Positions 1-8,045 of a stretch of DNA of 46,555 nt are shown here, piece after piece. The stretch lies in assembly GCA_900543055.1 (NCBI GenBank), contig UQQI01000007.1, positions 1-46,555 of the forward strand, in the 5' to 3' direction. Position 1 is the stretch's first letter, and each line of letters starts with the position of its first letter. Made by a program: the position numbers and the translations under genes. The stretch comes from an uncultured Mollicutes bacterium (GTDB lineage: Bacteria; Bacillota_I; Bacilli_A; RF39; UBA660). The notes under the pieces were generated by a model, which saw only the letters and a list, made by a program, of their open reading frames with translations, was not told the DNA's origin and did not search any database.

Positions 1-20
1 TATAAAATAATTCTTATATA

Positions 21-848
21 TTATTTATGTTTTTTATATTTAAATAAAGCTGAAGGTCTATGACCATCACCAGATGTTACTTTATTAGTCTTCTCTACTT
101 TATCTACAATAATTCTTCTAAAAGCAGGAGCAAGTAACTTCTTTCCAAGAATAATTTCATATACATTTTGAAGTTCACCTAAAGTGAAGTATTCAGGCAT
201 CATATTAAATACTATATCCGTATAATTAACCTTATTCTTTATTCTCTCAAGTCCAGCAAGCACTACTAAATCATGATCAAATGCTAAAACTTTATTCTTA
301 GAACTAAATTGATATCTATCAGTTGTTTTTTCACGTAATGTCTTCTCAATAGTCAAATGAAGTATCTCACTCTTATTATCGAGTATAATGTCAACAACAT
401 TATTCTTTTCTTCAACAAGAGTTACATCAAACCAAGAAGCATTCGGATTCAAAACTTTGCTCAGTCTTTCCTTATCTACTAAAGCAATATATGAAGTAGA
501 AACAACTCTAAGTCTAGGATCCCTATCAATTGCATCATAAGTATAAAGTTGCTCTAAATAAATATCAGATAAATTAGTTTCATTCTTTAACACTCTTTTA
601 GCACACTCTTCCAAAGTTTCTGATTTAGGATTTAAAAAACCACCAGGTAAACACCACATATTCTTAAAAGGATAATCATCTCTCTTAACAAGTAAAATGC
701 TCATCATCTTCTTATCAGTTTTACGATAATTTTCTTTCTCTTCAGAAGATACACTTATAATTAAAATATCTGCTGTCATAGATAACTTATCAAATTCATC
801 TGAATTATAATTCTTTAAAAATTCCTCTTCACTTTTATAATTACTCAT
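21..848 (-). CDS. nrtR: NrtR-type transcriptional regulator of NAD metabolism (Nudix-related)
   Basis: 275 aa. The N-terminal half has a Nudix fold, and residues about 200-275 look like the NrtR winged-helix DNA-binding domain (FTLGELQNVYE, ILGKKL, FRRIIVDK, then a GxxRPSxLFKY ending). The Nudix box at residues 70-93 is degraded: the REx2EE core reads R85-V86 and N89-E90, and the conserved Gly is N92. Loss of catalysis is typical of NrtR, which uses the Nudix domain to sense ADP-ribose or related NAD metabolites (established for the family). It is the last gene of an operon made only of NAD salvage genes, with paired palindromes at the operon promoter, so it probably autoregulates the operon. 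Repressor versus activator cannot be read from sequence, but operator overlap with the -10 favours repression. Confidence 0.87.
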   Translation of the reverse strand: MSNYKSEEEFLKNYNSDEFDKLSMTADILIISVSSEEKENYRKTDKKMMSILLVKRDDYPFKNMWCLPGGFLNPKSETLEECAKRVLKNETNLSDIYLEQLYTYDAIDRDPRLRVVSTSYIALVDKERLSKVLNPNASWFDVTLVEEKNNVVDIILDNKSEILHLTIEKTLREKTTDRYQFSSKNKVLAFDHDLVVLAGLERIKNKVNYTDIVFNMMPEYFTLGELQNVYEIILGKKLLAPAFRRIIVDKVEKTNKVTSGDGHRPSALFKYKKHK

Positions 849-897
849 AAAGCCACCTCTTATTCACAAATTGATTATAACACAGCCTATAAGTATT

Positions 898-1371
898 TTA
901 AAGTATTTCCTCCAACTTTTCAATTATTTTATCAATAATTAATCTCTTATTATCTTCCCTTGAATCATATAAACATTTAATCTCTACATTATAGAACTTA
1001 TCATTTTCTCTATCATAAATACTAAAATATGCTGTACTATCATCTCCAAAATCATTAGCTGGATCTCCTCTTTTTAACTTACCAGTAATACCGACTCCAA
1101 TATCACTATCCGAAAAAGAAGAAATAGCCTTCGCCATAGAAATAGCAGTTTCCATACTGTAAACACTATATTTATCAATTATTTCACTATCTACTCCCAT
1201 CTTAATTTTAAAAGAATTACTATATGTAATAGCACTAAATAATAAGACACTACTAGCACCAGGCACATTTGTTATCTCATTACAGACTCCTCCACCTGTA
1301 CATGACTCCATTGTAGAAATAGTAAATCCCTTCTCAATTAACTTTGAAACTACATTTTTAAAATTCTTCAT
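898..1371 (-). CDS. pncC: Nicotinamide-nucleotide amidase (CinA C-terminal domain family)
   Basis: 157 aa, the length of a stand-alone CinA C-terminal/PncC protein. The ESCTGG motif at residues 22-27 carries the expected catalytic Ser23. A glycine-rich GVGITGKLKRGDPAN stretch matches the second conserved block in position but is less canonical than the usual AISGIAGPGGG. PncC converts NMN to nicotinate mononucleotide plus ammonia (family knowledge). This would recycle NMN released by NAD-dependent DNA ligase into the deamidated branch that NadE needs. It sits between nadK and nrtR in the NAD operon, which strengthens the functional call. The N-terminal CinA domain is absent. Confidence 0.8.
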   Translation of the reverse strand: MKNFKNVVSKLIEKGFTISTMESCTGGGVCNEITNVPGASSVLLFSAITYSNSFKIKMGVDSEIIDKYSVYSMETAISMAKAISSFSDSDIGVGITGKLKRGDPANDFGDDSTAYFSIYDRENDKFYNVEIKCLYDSREDNKRLIIDKIIEKLEEIL

Positions 1372-1394
1372 AAACTCACCTCTTAATAAATAAC

Positions 1395-2189
1395 TTATTT
1401 AATAAACTTTTCATTTATTTTATCAATAAAATTATACTCCTTATTTCTTAAACATTTGATAATTTTATTTTGAATAACAGTTTGAACATATAAAACATCT
1501 GTATAAATATTATTTTCTCCATCAACACTAATAAGCAAATCTTTTGTTTTTACCGGACTAATCTTAATCACTTTATTTTGGGGTAAAACTACTGAATTAA
1601 TAATATTTCTATAACTCTTATTATTAAGAGGAGCAATAGGTGTTAACTGAATTGAATGAAATACATTATAAACTATGCTTCCTCCAAAACTCAAATTATA
1701 TGCAGTAGATCCAAATGATGTAGAAATAAGGATTCCATCCCCTGCAAACTTTTCAAGTAAATGATTATCAATTTCTATTTTTAACTTTACAGTATTCAAA
1801 TTTTTCTCACGAACAACTATCTCATTAAGTGAATAAAATTTGGATACAGAATCTTTTGTATAAACACTATTTTCAAGCACTCCTAACTCCTCATATATCA
1901 AATTATTATTTTTTAAATTGCTAATAAACTTATCAATATCTCTAACATCAACTTCTTGAGCAAATCCAAGCGTTCCAGCATTAACACCTATATAAAATAT
2001 ATTACTATTAAAATTACTCTCTTTAATCATTCTTAAAAATGACCCATCTCCACCAACAGCAATACCTAAATCATAATTAAATTCATCAATTATAAAACCA
2101 TTTTCTTCTAACTTAGAAATTAATATATCTTTTATTCCTAAAGACTTTTTATTATTATTCGAAAATATTCTAATTCTTTTTATTGCCAT
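1395..2189 (-). CDS. nadK: NAD kinase
   Basis: 264 aa. It has the NAD kinase signature GGDGS at residues 46-50 with Asp48, followed by NAGTLGF and a later GSTAYNLSFGG block. It phosphorylates NAD to NADP in the cytoplasm. The ATG at 2189 lies inside the 3' end of nadE (20-base overlap), and a purine-rich AGAGAGAG site precedes it within the nadE coding region, implying coupled translation. Length and motif order match the short Bacillota-type NadK (PpnK). Confidence 0.93.
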   Translation of the reverse strand: MAIKRIRIFSNNNKKSLGIKDILISKLEENGFIIDEFNYDLGIAVGGDGSFLRMIKESNFNSNIFYIGVNAGTLGFAQEVDVRDIDKFISNLKNNNLIYEELGVLENSVYTKDSVSKFYSLNEIVVREKNLNTVKLKIEIDNHLLEKFAGDGILISTSFGSTAYNLSFGGSIVYNVFHSIQLTPIAPLNNKSYRNIINSVVLPQNKVIKISPVKTKDLLISVDGENNIYTDVLYVQTVIQNKIIKCLRNKEYNFIDKINEKFIK

Positions 2190-4119
2190 TTTCTCTCTCT
2201 ATTTTCTCTATTTCTTCCAAATAACTTTTAAAATTCATATCACTTGGCATTCTAAGGTCTCCTCTAGGAGATAAACTAATACTACCTACTTTTACACCAT
2301 CAGGTACACAGTTTCTTTTAAATTGTTGAGTAAAAAATCTTTTTATAAATACTTTCAAATATTTAATAATTTCTTCATTAGAAAAATCTTTAAATGTATG
2401 CCTTGCAAGTAAATATAGTTTTTTTGGTCTTACTCCATATCTTAAAAAATGATATAAGAAGAAGTCATGTAATACATATGGTCCTATTGAATTTTCTGTT
2501 TTTTGAATCATATTACCATATTTATCTGGCGGAAGTAATTCAGGAGAAATTGGTGTATCAATTATATCTTTTAATACATCATATCTGTTCCCTTCCTCAT
2601 TATCCATAAACCATTTAACTAAGTATCTAATTAAAGTCTTTGGAATAGATGAATTAACAGAATACATACTCATATGATCTCCATTATATGTACACCATCC
2701 AAGAGCAAGTTCAGATAAGTCACCTGTTCCAATTACAATACCATTTTCCATATTCGCAACATCCATTAAAATTTGAGTTCTCTCACGTGCTTGAACATTC
2801 TCATAAGCAATACTTCTGTCATCTTCATCAAGTCCAATATCTCTCATATGAACATTACAAGCATCCCTAATATTAATCTCTCTAATAGTTGCTCCATAAC
2901 TTTCAACTAATTTAATAGAATTATTATATGTTCTATTAGTTGTACCAAATCCTGGCATTGTAATACCAATTATATTTTTATTATCAAGACCTAACTTTTT
3001 AAAAGCCTTAACAATTACTAGAAAAGCAAGTGTAGAATCAAGTCCACCACTCATACCAATAACACACTTAGGATAATTTAAATGAATTAATCTTCTAGCA
3101 AGAGCACTACTTTGAATATTAATAATTTCTAAACATCTCTCATCTCTTAATAAATCATCTTTAGGAACAAATGGATATTCTGAATATACTCTTTCTAATT
3201 TAGAAATATTGTCATATACATCAACTAAAATAGTACGAAAAGCCTTATTATCATTAATAAAATTATAACTCTTATTAACACGTCTATCATTAATAAGTCT
3301 ATAAACATCTACATCTTGATAAATTAAATTACTATCTAATAAGAATCTATCTCCTTCTTTTAGTAAACTTCCATTTTCATAAATCATACTTGCTCCTCCA
3401 AATAATATATCTGAAGTAGATTCCATTATTCCACTAGATGCATAAATATAAGCAGATATTGTTCTTGCAGATTGACTAGATATTAAATTTTTTCTATAAC
3501 TTGCTTTTCCAATAAGTTCATTACTACTAGATAAATTAAAAATTATAGTTGCCCCATTCTTGCAATAATCATTACTAGGAGGCGCAATAGTCCACAAATC
3601 TTCACATATTTCAATAGAGAAAGTTATACTAGAATTAACTCTATCTTGAAATAATAAATCACATCCAATAGGAATATTTTGTCCAAGAACATCTATTTCA
3701 TTAACACCTAAATTAATACTAGAAGAAAACCATCTAAATTCATAAAATTCTTTATAATTAGGAATATAAGTTTTAGGAACTATTCCAAGAATTTTACCTT
3801 TACTAATAACTACACCACAATTATATAATTGGTTATTAGCAAGGATAGGCATTCCAATAATAGAAATTATATTAAGTCTTTTTGTTTGATCTAATAAATA
3901 TTTTAAACCTTCAAGACTATCACTAATTAATTTATCCTGTAAAAACATATCTCCACAAGTATATCCAGTAAGAGATAATTCAGGACTAACAAGTATAGAA
4001 ATTCCACTCTTATAAGCTTTCTTAATTTCCTTTGATATTTCTTTTGCATTCTCTATTACATTTCCTAAATATAATTTATTAACAAGAGCTCCTACTCTAA
4101 CAAAACCATTCTCTTTCAT
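2170..4119 (-). CDS. nadE: Glutamine-dependent NAD(+) synthetase
   Basis: 649 aa from the chosen start. The N-terminal nitrilase-type glutaminase has the expected triad E47 (SPELSLTGY), K116 (IVPKTYIP) and C171 (SIEICEDLW). The C-terminal synthetase domain has the ATP-pyrophosphatase P-loop SGGLDS at 356-361. It amidates nicotinate adenine dinucleotide to NAD using glutamine. The open frame extends 27 codons further upstream, but that part overlaps the preceding Nudix gene. The ATG at 4119 has a GAGGTG ribosome site six bases before it, so I use it. No separate nicotinate-nucleotide adenylyltransferase (nadD) lies in this window, so that step must be encoded elsewhere. Confidence 0.95.
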   Translation of the reverse strand: MKENGFVRVGALVNKLYLGNVIENAKEISKEIKKAYKSGISILVSPELSLTGYTCGDMFLQDKLISDSLEGLKYLLDQTKRLNIISIIGMPILANNQLYNCGVVISKGKILGIVPKTYIPNYKEFYEFRWFSSSINLGVNEIDVLGQNIPIGCDLLFQDRVNSSITFSIEICEDLWTIAPPSNDYCKNGATIIFNLSSSNELIGKASYRKNLISSQSARTISAYIYASSGIMESTSDILFGGASMIYENGSLLKEGDRFLLDSNLIYQDVDVYRLINDRRVNKSYNFINDNKAFRTILVDVYDNISKLERVYSEYPFVPKDDLLRDERCLEIINIQSSALARRLIHLNYPKCVIGMSGGLDSTLAFLVIVKAFKKLGLDNKNIIGITMPGFGTTNRTYNNSIKLVESYGATIREINIRDACNVHMRDIGLDEDDRSIAYENVQARERTQILMDVANMENGIVIGTGDLSELALGWCTYNGDHMSMYSVNSSIPKTLIRYLVKWFMDNEEGNRYDVLKDIIDTPISPELLPPDKYGNMIQKTENSIGPYVLHDFFLYHFLRYGVRPKKLYLLARHTFKDFSNEEIIKYLKVFIKRFFTQQFKRNCVPDGVKVGSISLSPRGDLRMPSDMNFKSYLEEIEKIERENGNKKN

Positions 4120-4132
4120 ATTATACACCTCA

Positions 4133-4726
4133 TTATTTTTTAATATATTCTTTTGCACAAGACATAACGTATTTAGACTGAACATCATTAATATAACCAA
4201 GATTGATTAATTCATAAGCATCATCAACACTACATTCAAAGTATTTTAAATATTCATTTTCATCTAAATATTGATCGTATTTTTTAGAGCAACCATTAGC
4301 CAGAAAACCATAATTATACGCACGAACACCGCAAGCTTGATCTTGATAAAACTTATCTAAATAAATCATCTCATCTGGAACATAACCAGTTTCTTCTCTA
4401 AGTTCTCTTAAAGCTCCCGTCTTCGCATCTTCTCCAGTCTCAATATATCCAGCTGGAAGTTCAACTCCAATACCTTCTAATGTTGAAAGACGAGGCTGAA
4501 CTACAAGTATAGTGTTATTATCATGTGTAATTGGCATAACAATACATGCACTCTTATCAGAAAAAGCCTTACTAATCTTTTCCCTATCCATTTCAAGTCC
4601 ATTATTTAATGTACAATGTAACTTATCAATATTTAAAAAGCTTCCTCCATTTTTTATTAATTCACACCTTGCAATCTTTAACTCTTCAATATATAATTTT
4701 AACTCGTCTAACTTATCTTTTTTCAT
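4133..4726 (-). CDS. Nudix hydrolase, probable ADP-ribose pyrophosphatase
   Basis: 197 aa. The Nudix box at residues 93-115 is intact (G93, E99, R107-E108, E111-E112, G114), in contrast to the degenerate box of the NrtR-like protein in the same operon. An ELPAGYIE lead-in and length near 200 aa are typical of ADP-ribose pyrophosphatases, which split ADP-ribose to AMP and ribose-5-phosphate (family knowledge). Its place between pncB and nadE supports an ADP-ribose or related NAD-derived substrate. If NrtR senses ADP-ribose, this enzyme would remove the signal. Exact substrate is inferred. Confidence 0.85.
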   Translation of the reverse strand: MKKDKLDELKLYIEELKIARCELIKNGGSFLNIDKLHCTLNNGLEMDREKISKAFSDKSACIVMPITHDNNTILVVQPRLSTLEGIGVELPAGYIETGEDAKTGALRELREETGYVPDEMIYLDKFYQDQACGVRAYNYGFLANGCSKKYDQYLDENEYLKYFECSVDDAYELINLGYINDVQSKYVMSCAKEYIKK

Positions 4727-6190
4727 TTATTTTTTTACCTTAACCTTTGTATTATCAATATTTTTCTTAGTTTGTAATTTAATTAATTCTTCTTTTAAAT
4801 TTCTTAACTTATCACTTAAATCAACATAATATCCATGAGGTTTTTCAATTCTAGTTACTTCAGGATATAATGACTTAAATTCTTCTTCACAATATTTTTT
4901 CTTATCTTGAACACTAGGATTTTCGTACACAAGTTCTCCATTCTTAAATATTGGTACCTGTAATTCACGAACATTATAATTACTTAATTCCTTTTGTTTC
5001 CAAGTCTCAACTGGATGAACTAAAGTATACTTATCCTTTGAAATCACTTCGTCAGCAAGTACAACTACATCACCTAATGCATATCCCGTATCTTTATCAT
5101 AAAATCTATATGCTTTTTTATACCCTGGATTAGTTGTTTTAATAGAGTCATTACTTACTTTTATCTTTGGAATAATTTCTCCATTATTATTAACTGCTAC
5201 TAATTTATAAACTCCACCTAAACGTTCTTTAGATGCAGAAATATTATCTCCTACTCCAAGCGAATCAATACATGCTCCTTGATTTTTTAAATCCCGAATA
5301 GTATATTCATTAAGTCCATTAGATAAGCAAATACTTGTGTCAGTATATCCTGCATCATCTAACATCTTTCTTGCTTCCTTTGAAAGATAAGCTAAATCTC
5401 CACTATCTATTCTAATTCCTTTAAATTTAATTCCGTTTGGTGTTAAAAACTCATCTGCTAATTTAATAGCGTTAGGTATTCCACTTTTTAGTGTGTCATA
5501 AGTATCTACTAAGAATACGCAATTATCCGGATTTGATTCTGCATATTTTTTAAATGCTTCATACTCATCATCTGCTTCTGTAACTAGTGAATGAGCCATT
5601 GTTCCAAGAACAGGAATATCATATTTCATACCTGCATAAGTGTTTGAAGTACCACAGCATCCGCCAATATATGCATCTTTGCTAGCTTCAATACTAGAAT
5701 CAATTCCACGAGCTCTACGAGCACCAAACTCCATTACCGGAATATCTCCTGCTTCATTTGTAATTCTTTTAGCAGCAGTTGTAACAAGAGAGCCATGATT
5801 GAAACAAGCAAGAAGTGCAGTTTCTAGTAATTGAGCAGTAACAGCGTCTGCTTTAACTGTAATAACTGGTTCATTTGGAAATACTGCTGTTCCATCAGGT
5901 ACTGCAAATATATCTCCCTTAAATTCTAATTTTGATAAATAGTCAAGAAACTCTTCACTAAATGTTCCAAGACTTCTTAAATATTCAATCTCCTCTTCTC
6001 CATATTTAAAATTTTTAATATAATCAATTATTTCATCAAGCCCTCCACTTAATGTATATCCTCCGTTAAAAGGATTAGTTCTAAAGAAAATATCAAAATA
6101 TACTTCTTCATCCTTCTTACCTGAATCAAAATAAGTTTGAGCCATTGTCAACTCATAAAAATCTGTCATTATACTTTTATTATTATTCAT
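4727..6190 (-). CDS. pncB: Nicotinate phosphoribosyltransferase
   Basis: 487 aa, the length of the Bacillota-type enzyme. Recognisable blocks are MTDFYELTMAQTYF at the N-terminus, GSLVTTAAKR, GTMAHSLV, LVDTYDT and GIRIDSGDL of the type II phosphoribosyltransferase barrel. It makes nicotinate mononucleotide from nicotinate and PRPP, with ATP hydrolysis. The stop directly abuts the next Nudix gene, and the start lies nine bases after pncA, so the three are cotranscribed. Together with pncA it forms the entry to the Preiss-Handler salvage route. Confidence 0.95.
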   Translation of the reverse strand: MNNNKSIMTDFYELTMAQTYFDSGKKDEEVYFDIFFRTNPFNGGYTLSGGLDEIIDYIKNFKYGEEEIEYLRSLGTFSEEFLDYLSKLEFKGDIFAVPDGTAVFPNEPVITVKADAVTAQLLETALLACFNHGSLVTTAAKRITNEAGDIPVMEFGARRARGIDSSIEASKDAYIGGCCGTSNTYAGMKYDIPVLGTMAHSLVTEADDEYEAFKKYAESNPDNCVFLVDTYDTLKSGIPNAIKLADEFLTPNGIKFKGIRIDSGDLAYLSKEARKMLDDAGYTDTSICLSNGLNEYTIRDLKNQGACIDSLGVGDNISASKERLGGVYKLVAVNNNGEIIPKIKVSNDSIKTTNPGYKKAYRFYDKDTGYALGDVVVLADEVISKDKYTLVHPVETWKQKELSNYNVRELQVPIFKNGELVYENPSVQDKKKYCEEEFKSLYPEVTRIEKPHGYYVDLSDKLRNLKEELIKLQTKKNIDNTKVKVKK

Positions 6191-6198
6191 AAATTTAC

Positions 6199-6777
6199 CT
6201 ACTTTCTTATAATATTTATTCCTTGTTGTTTCATTAGTAACTTAGCTGCTTCAACATATTCTCTTCTTTCAGTTTCATTAAATGTTGCAACAGCATCTTC
6301 ATGTACATATATAGAAACATCTCTATTTTCTTGATTAAGTCTATTCGCAAGACCCATAATTCCATTAAAATCACATATATCTGTACAAACACCAATTTCA
6401 TCTACTCTCTTAAGATTAACTAAATTAGTAATTAACTCTCTAAACTCAGGTGCCTCATTAAAGCTAGTAGAATTTTTATTTATAGTAATTACATTATCTC
6501 TTCCTACATATTCCCTAAGTTCAGGAACAAGTTCAGATTCATCTGTATTTTCTAAACAATGAATTGGCATTCTTGAAAACTCAGTAGAATCTTTAGTATG
6601 TGTATCTTTAATAAACACAACTAAATCTCCATTGTCTAAATGATCATCAATTATTTCCTTTTGTCTAGGAATAATCTTACTACATTCAATATCATGTAAT
6701 GGACCATTATAAACAAATCCATTAACCATATCCACAACTATTAATACTCTTTCATAAAGTTTCAAATTTTTAATCAT
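6199..6777 (-). CDS. pncA: Nicotinamidase (isochorismatase-like hydrolase)
   Basis: 192 aa cysteine hydrolase of the isochorismatase fold. Likely catalytic residues are D16 (VVDMVNGF), K101 (INKNSTSF) and C135 in GVCTDIC. It converts nicotinamide to nicotinate. It is the first gene of the NAD salvage operon, and its ATG has an AGAGGAGA ribosome site. The untranslated leader contains the second palindrome of the putative NrtR operator pair. Another isochorismatase-family amidase is possible in principle, but the immediate coupling to pncB makes nicotinamidase the best call. Confidence 0.9.
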   Translation of the reverse strand: MIKNLKLYERVLIVVDMVNGFVYNGPLHDIECSKIIPRQKEIIDDHLDNGDLVVFIKDTHTKDSTEFSRMPIHCLENTDESELVPELREYVGRDNVITINKNSTSFNEAPEFRELITNLVNLKRVDEIGVCTDICDFNGIMGLANRLNQENRDVSIYVHEDAVATFNETERREYVEAAKLLMKQQGINIIRK

Positions 6778-6789
6778 ATAGTCTCCTCT

Positions 6790-6808
6790 TATTAACTTTT
6801 TGTTAATA
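6790..6808. promoter_or_regulatory. Candidate NrtR operator 2 (leader copy)
   Basis: Perfect 19-base inverted repeat TATTAAC-N5-GTTAATA lying just before the pncA ribosome site, about 35-50 bases downstream of the predicted transcription start. It shares both half-sites with the copy that overlaps the promoter. Binding by NrtR is inferred from gene context. Confidence 0.6.
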
Positions 6809-6841
6809 TCTAAAATAAAATTTTAATAGGTAGCCACCTGT

Positions 6842-6860
6842 TATTAACATTATATTAATA
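6842..6860. promoter_or_regulatory. Candidate NrtR operator 1 (overlaps the -10)
   Basis: Inverted repeat TATTAAC-N5-ATTAATA with one mismatch between arms. It covers the -10 hexamer and the start region of the NAD operon promoter. Its start is exactly 52 bases from the start of the leader copy, close to five DNA turns, which would put two dimers on the same face. Such placement fits repression. Confidence 0.62.
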
Positions 6861-6877
6861 TCACAAGAAAAAGTCAA
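6849..6877 (-). promoter_or_regulatory. Sigma-A promoter of the NAD salvage operon
   Basis: On the minus strand TTGACT (6872-6877), a 17-base spacer and TATAAT (6849-6854). This is near-perfect consensus and the only strong promoter seen upstream of pncA. Expected start near 6842. Confidence 0.85.
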
Positions 6878-6915
6878 CTACTTTTTAACAAAAAATTAAA
6901 AAGAAATTTTAAATA

Positions 6916-6950
6916 CCAAAAAAGTAAGAAATAAACTGCATTTCTTACTT
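6916..6950 (-). terminator. Rho-independent terminator after the NERD gene
   Basis: Perfect 10-bp stem AAGTAAGAAA / TTTCTTACTT with a 9-base loop, followed by a T run on the minus strand. It separates the NERD gene from the NAD operon. Confidence 0.85.
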
Positions 6951-6957
6951 ATACTTA

Positions 6958-7989
6958 TTATTGATAATTATTAATTAGATCAATTATTTCTTTACCATGA
7001 CATTTTATTTTTATAGGACTTAGTATCTTTTCTAACTCATCTATCGTATTTGGTCTTAATTCAATAATCTTATCAAATTCATCATTTGTAAATATATAAT
7101 ACGCCCGTACTTTCATTTTTATTGACTTAGCCTTTCTATAATCAATTAACTTGCTTCTCAATTCATCATTATCTTTATTAACTAGTTTCTCATTTTTATC
7201 TAAAGTCATATTCTCAAAAGTAGTATTATCACCACTTTCTATTTCATTTATATATTTACTAACAAAACTAGTATTATTTGTAACATTCAAATCTAAAAAA
7301 GACTGTGCTAAACTATACATTCTCTTTTTATTAGATAATAAATCCTTATCATAATTAGATAAGTCCTTTTCAATATAGTTTACTAACTGATCTACTCTAA
7401 TAGTACAATCTCTTATATTCTTAGGTGCATACTTATCACGAAGTAATGCTTTTGAATTAGAAAGAACCACTAATGGTTTATACCAATTATTATCAAAACT
7501 AGATCCCACAAGAAGTTTAACAAAAGAGTTATGAGAATCTAACCAAATCTTTCTAAAAATTTCTTTATGTCTAACAGCTTGTGTATAAGGAGAATATATT
7601 CCTTCTTTTATCTTTCGACCATTATAAGTATATTCTCTTGTAAATTGTCCCTTATTATCAACATAAATATTTCCAATTAAATTTTTACACTCTACAAAAT
7701 AAGTAAACCCTTTACTTACAATAATATAATCAATTTGTGCTTTATTTCCTTGAAACTCTAAAGTAATATCTCTTAATACAACAAGACCTAAATTAGCATT
7801 TTTTAATTCATAAGCAATCTCAGCTTCACCTTTGATTCCAAGCTCAATTAATTTTATATCTTTATCTATTTCATTTCTGTTCTTAACTTTGTCTCTGATT
7901 TCTCTTAATTTAATAAGATCAGCATCTAAATTACTATCTTCTTTTAAAAAAACAGTTTCTCTAAATGAATTAAATATACTTTCAAACAT
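6958..7989 (-). CDS. NERD (nuclease-related) domain protein
   Basis: 343 aa. Residues about 50-160 carry the NERD pattern: KGEAEIAYEL, then QIDYIIVS, VECKN and a later KQ/KE-type helix (AVRHKEIFRKIW). The QIDxI and ExK spacing resembles restriction-endonuclease-like folds. NERD proteins are widespread in Bacillota, and their role is poorly defined (DNA processing is proposed). The C-terminal third is Asn/Lys-rich and unrecognised. The ribosome site is weak (TAGGTAGGTAG). It may be read through from the LD-carboxypeptidase gene 57 bases upstream, because no clear terminator separates them. Confidence 0.75.
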   Translation of the reverse strand: MFESIFNSFRETVFLKEDSNLDADLIKLREIRDKVKNRNEIDKDIKLIELGIKGEAEIAYELKNANLGLVVLRDITLEFQGNKAQIDYIIVSKGFTYFVECKNLIGNIYVDNKGQFTREYTYNGRKIKEGIYSPYTQAVRHKEIFRKIWLDSHNSFVKLLVGSSFDNNWYKPLVVLSNSKALLRDKYAPKNIRDCTIRVDQLVNYIEKDLSNYDKDLLSNKKRMYSLAQSFLDLNVTNNTSFVSKYINEIESGDNTTFENMTLDKNEKLVNKDNDELRSKLIDYRKAKSIKMKVRAYYIFTNDEFDKIIELRPNTIDELEKILSPIKIKCHGKEIIDLINNYQ

Positions 7990-8045
7990 ATCATCTACCT
8001 ACCTAAGACTATTTTATTGAAAAAATAAATAACTTAATATTTTTC

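Noticed and set aside
21..848. Reading this gene as an active ADP-ribose pyrophosphatase
   Set aside because: The Nudix box lacks the Glu after Arg and the first of the paired Glu, and the C-terminus matches the NrtR winged helix.
1383..1405. A/T-rich near palindrome around the nadK stop as a third NrtR site
   Set aside because: It lacks the TATTAAC half-sites and looks like chance symmetry in AT-rich DNA.
2394..2870. Plus-strand open frames of 60-71 codons opposite nadE
   Set aside because: They lie wholly within a well-supported gene, lack ribosome sites and have mirror-like composition; the same applies to other plus-strand frames opposite real genes across the window.
4120..4200. N-terminal extension of nadE
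   Set aside because: It overlaps the upstream Nudix gene, and the internal ATG at 4119 has a strong ribosome site and fits the family start.
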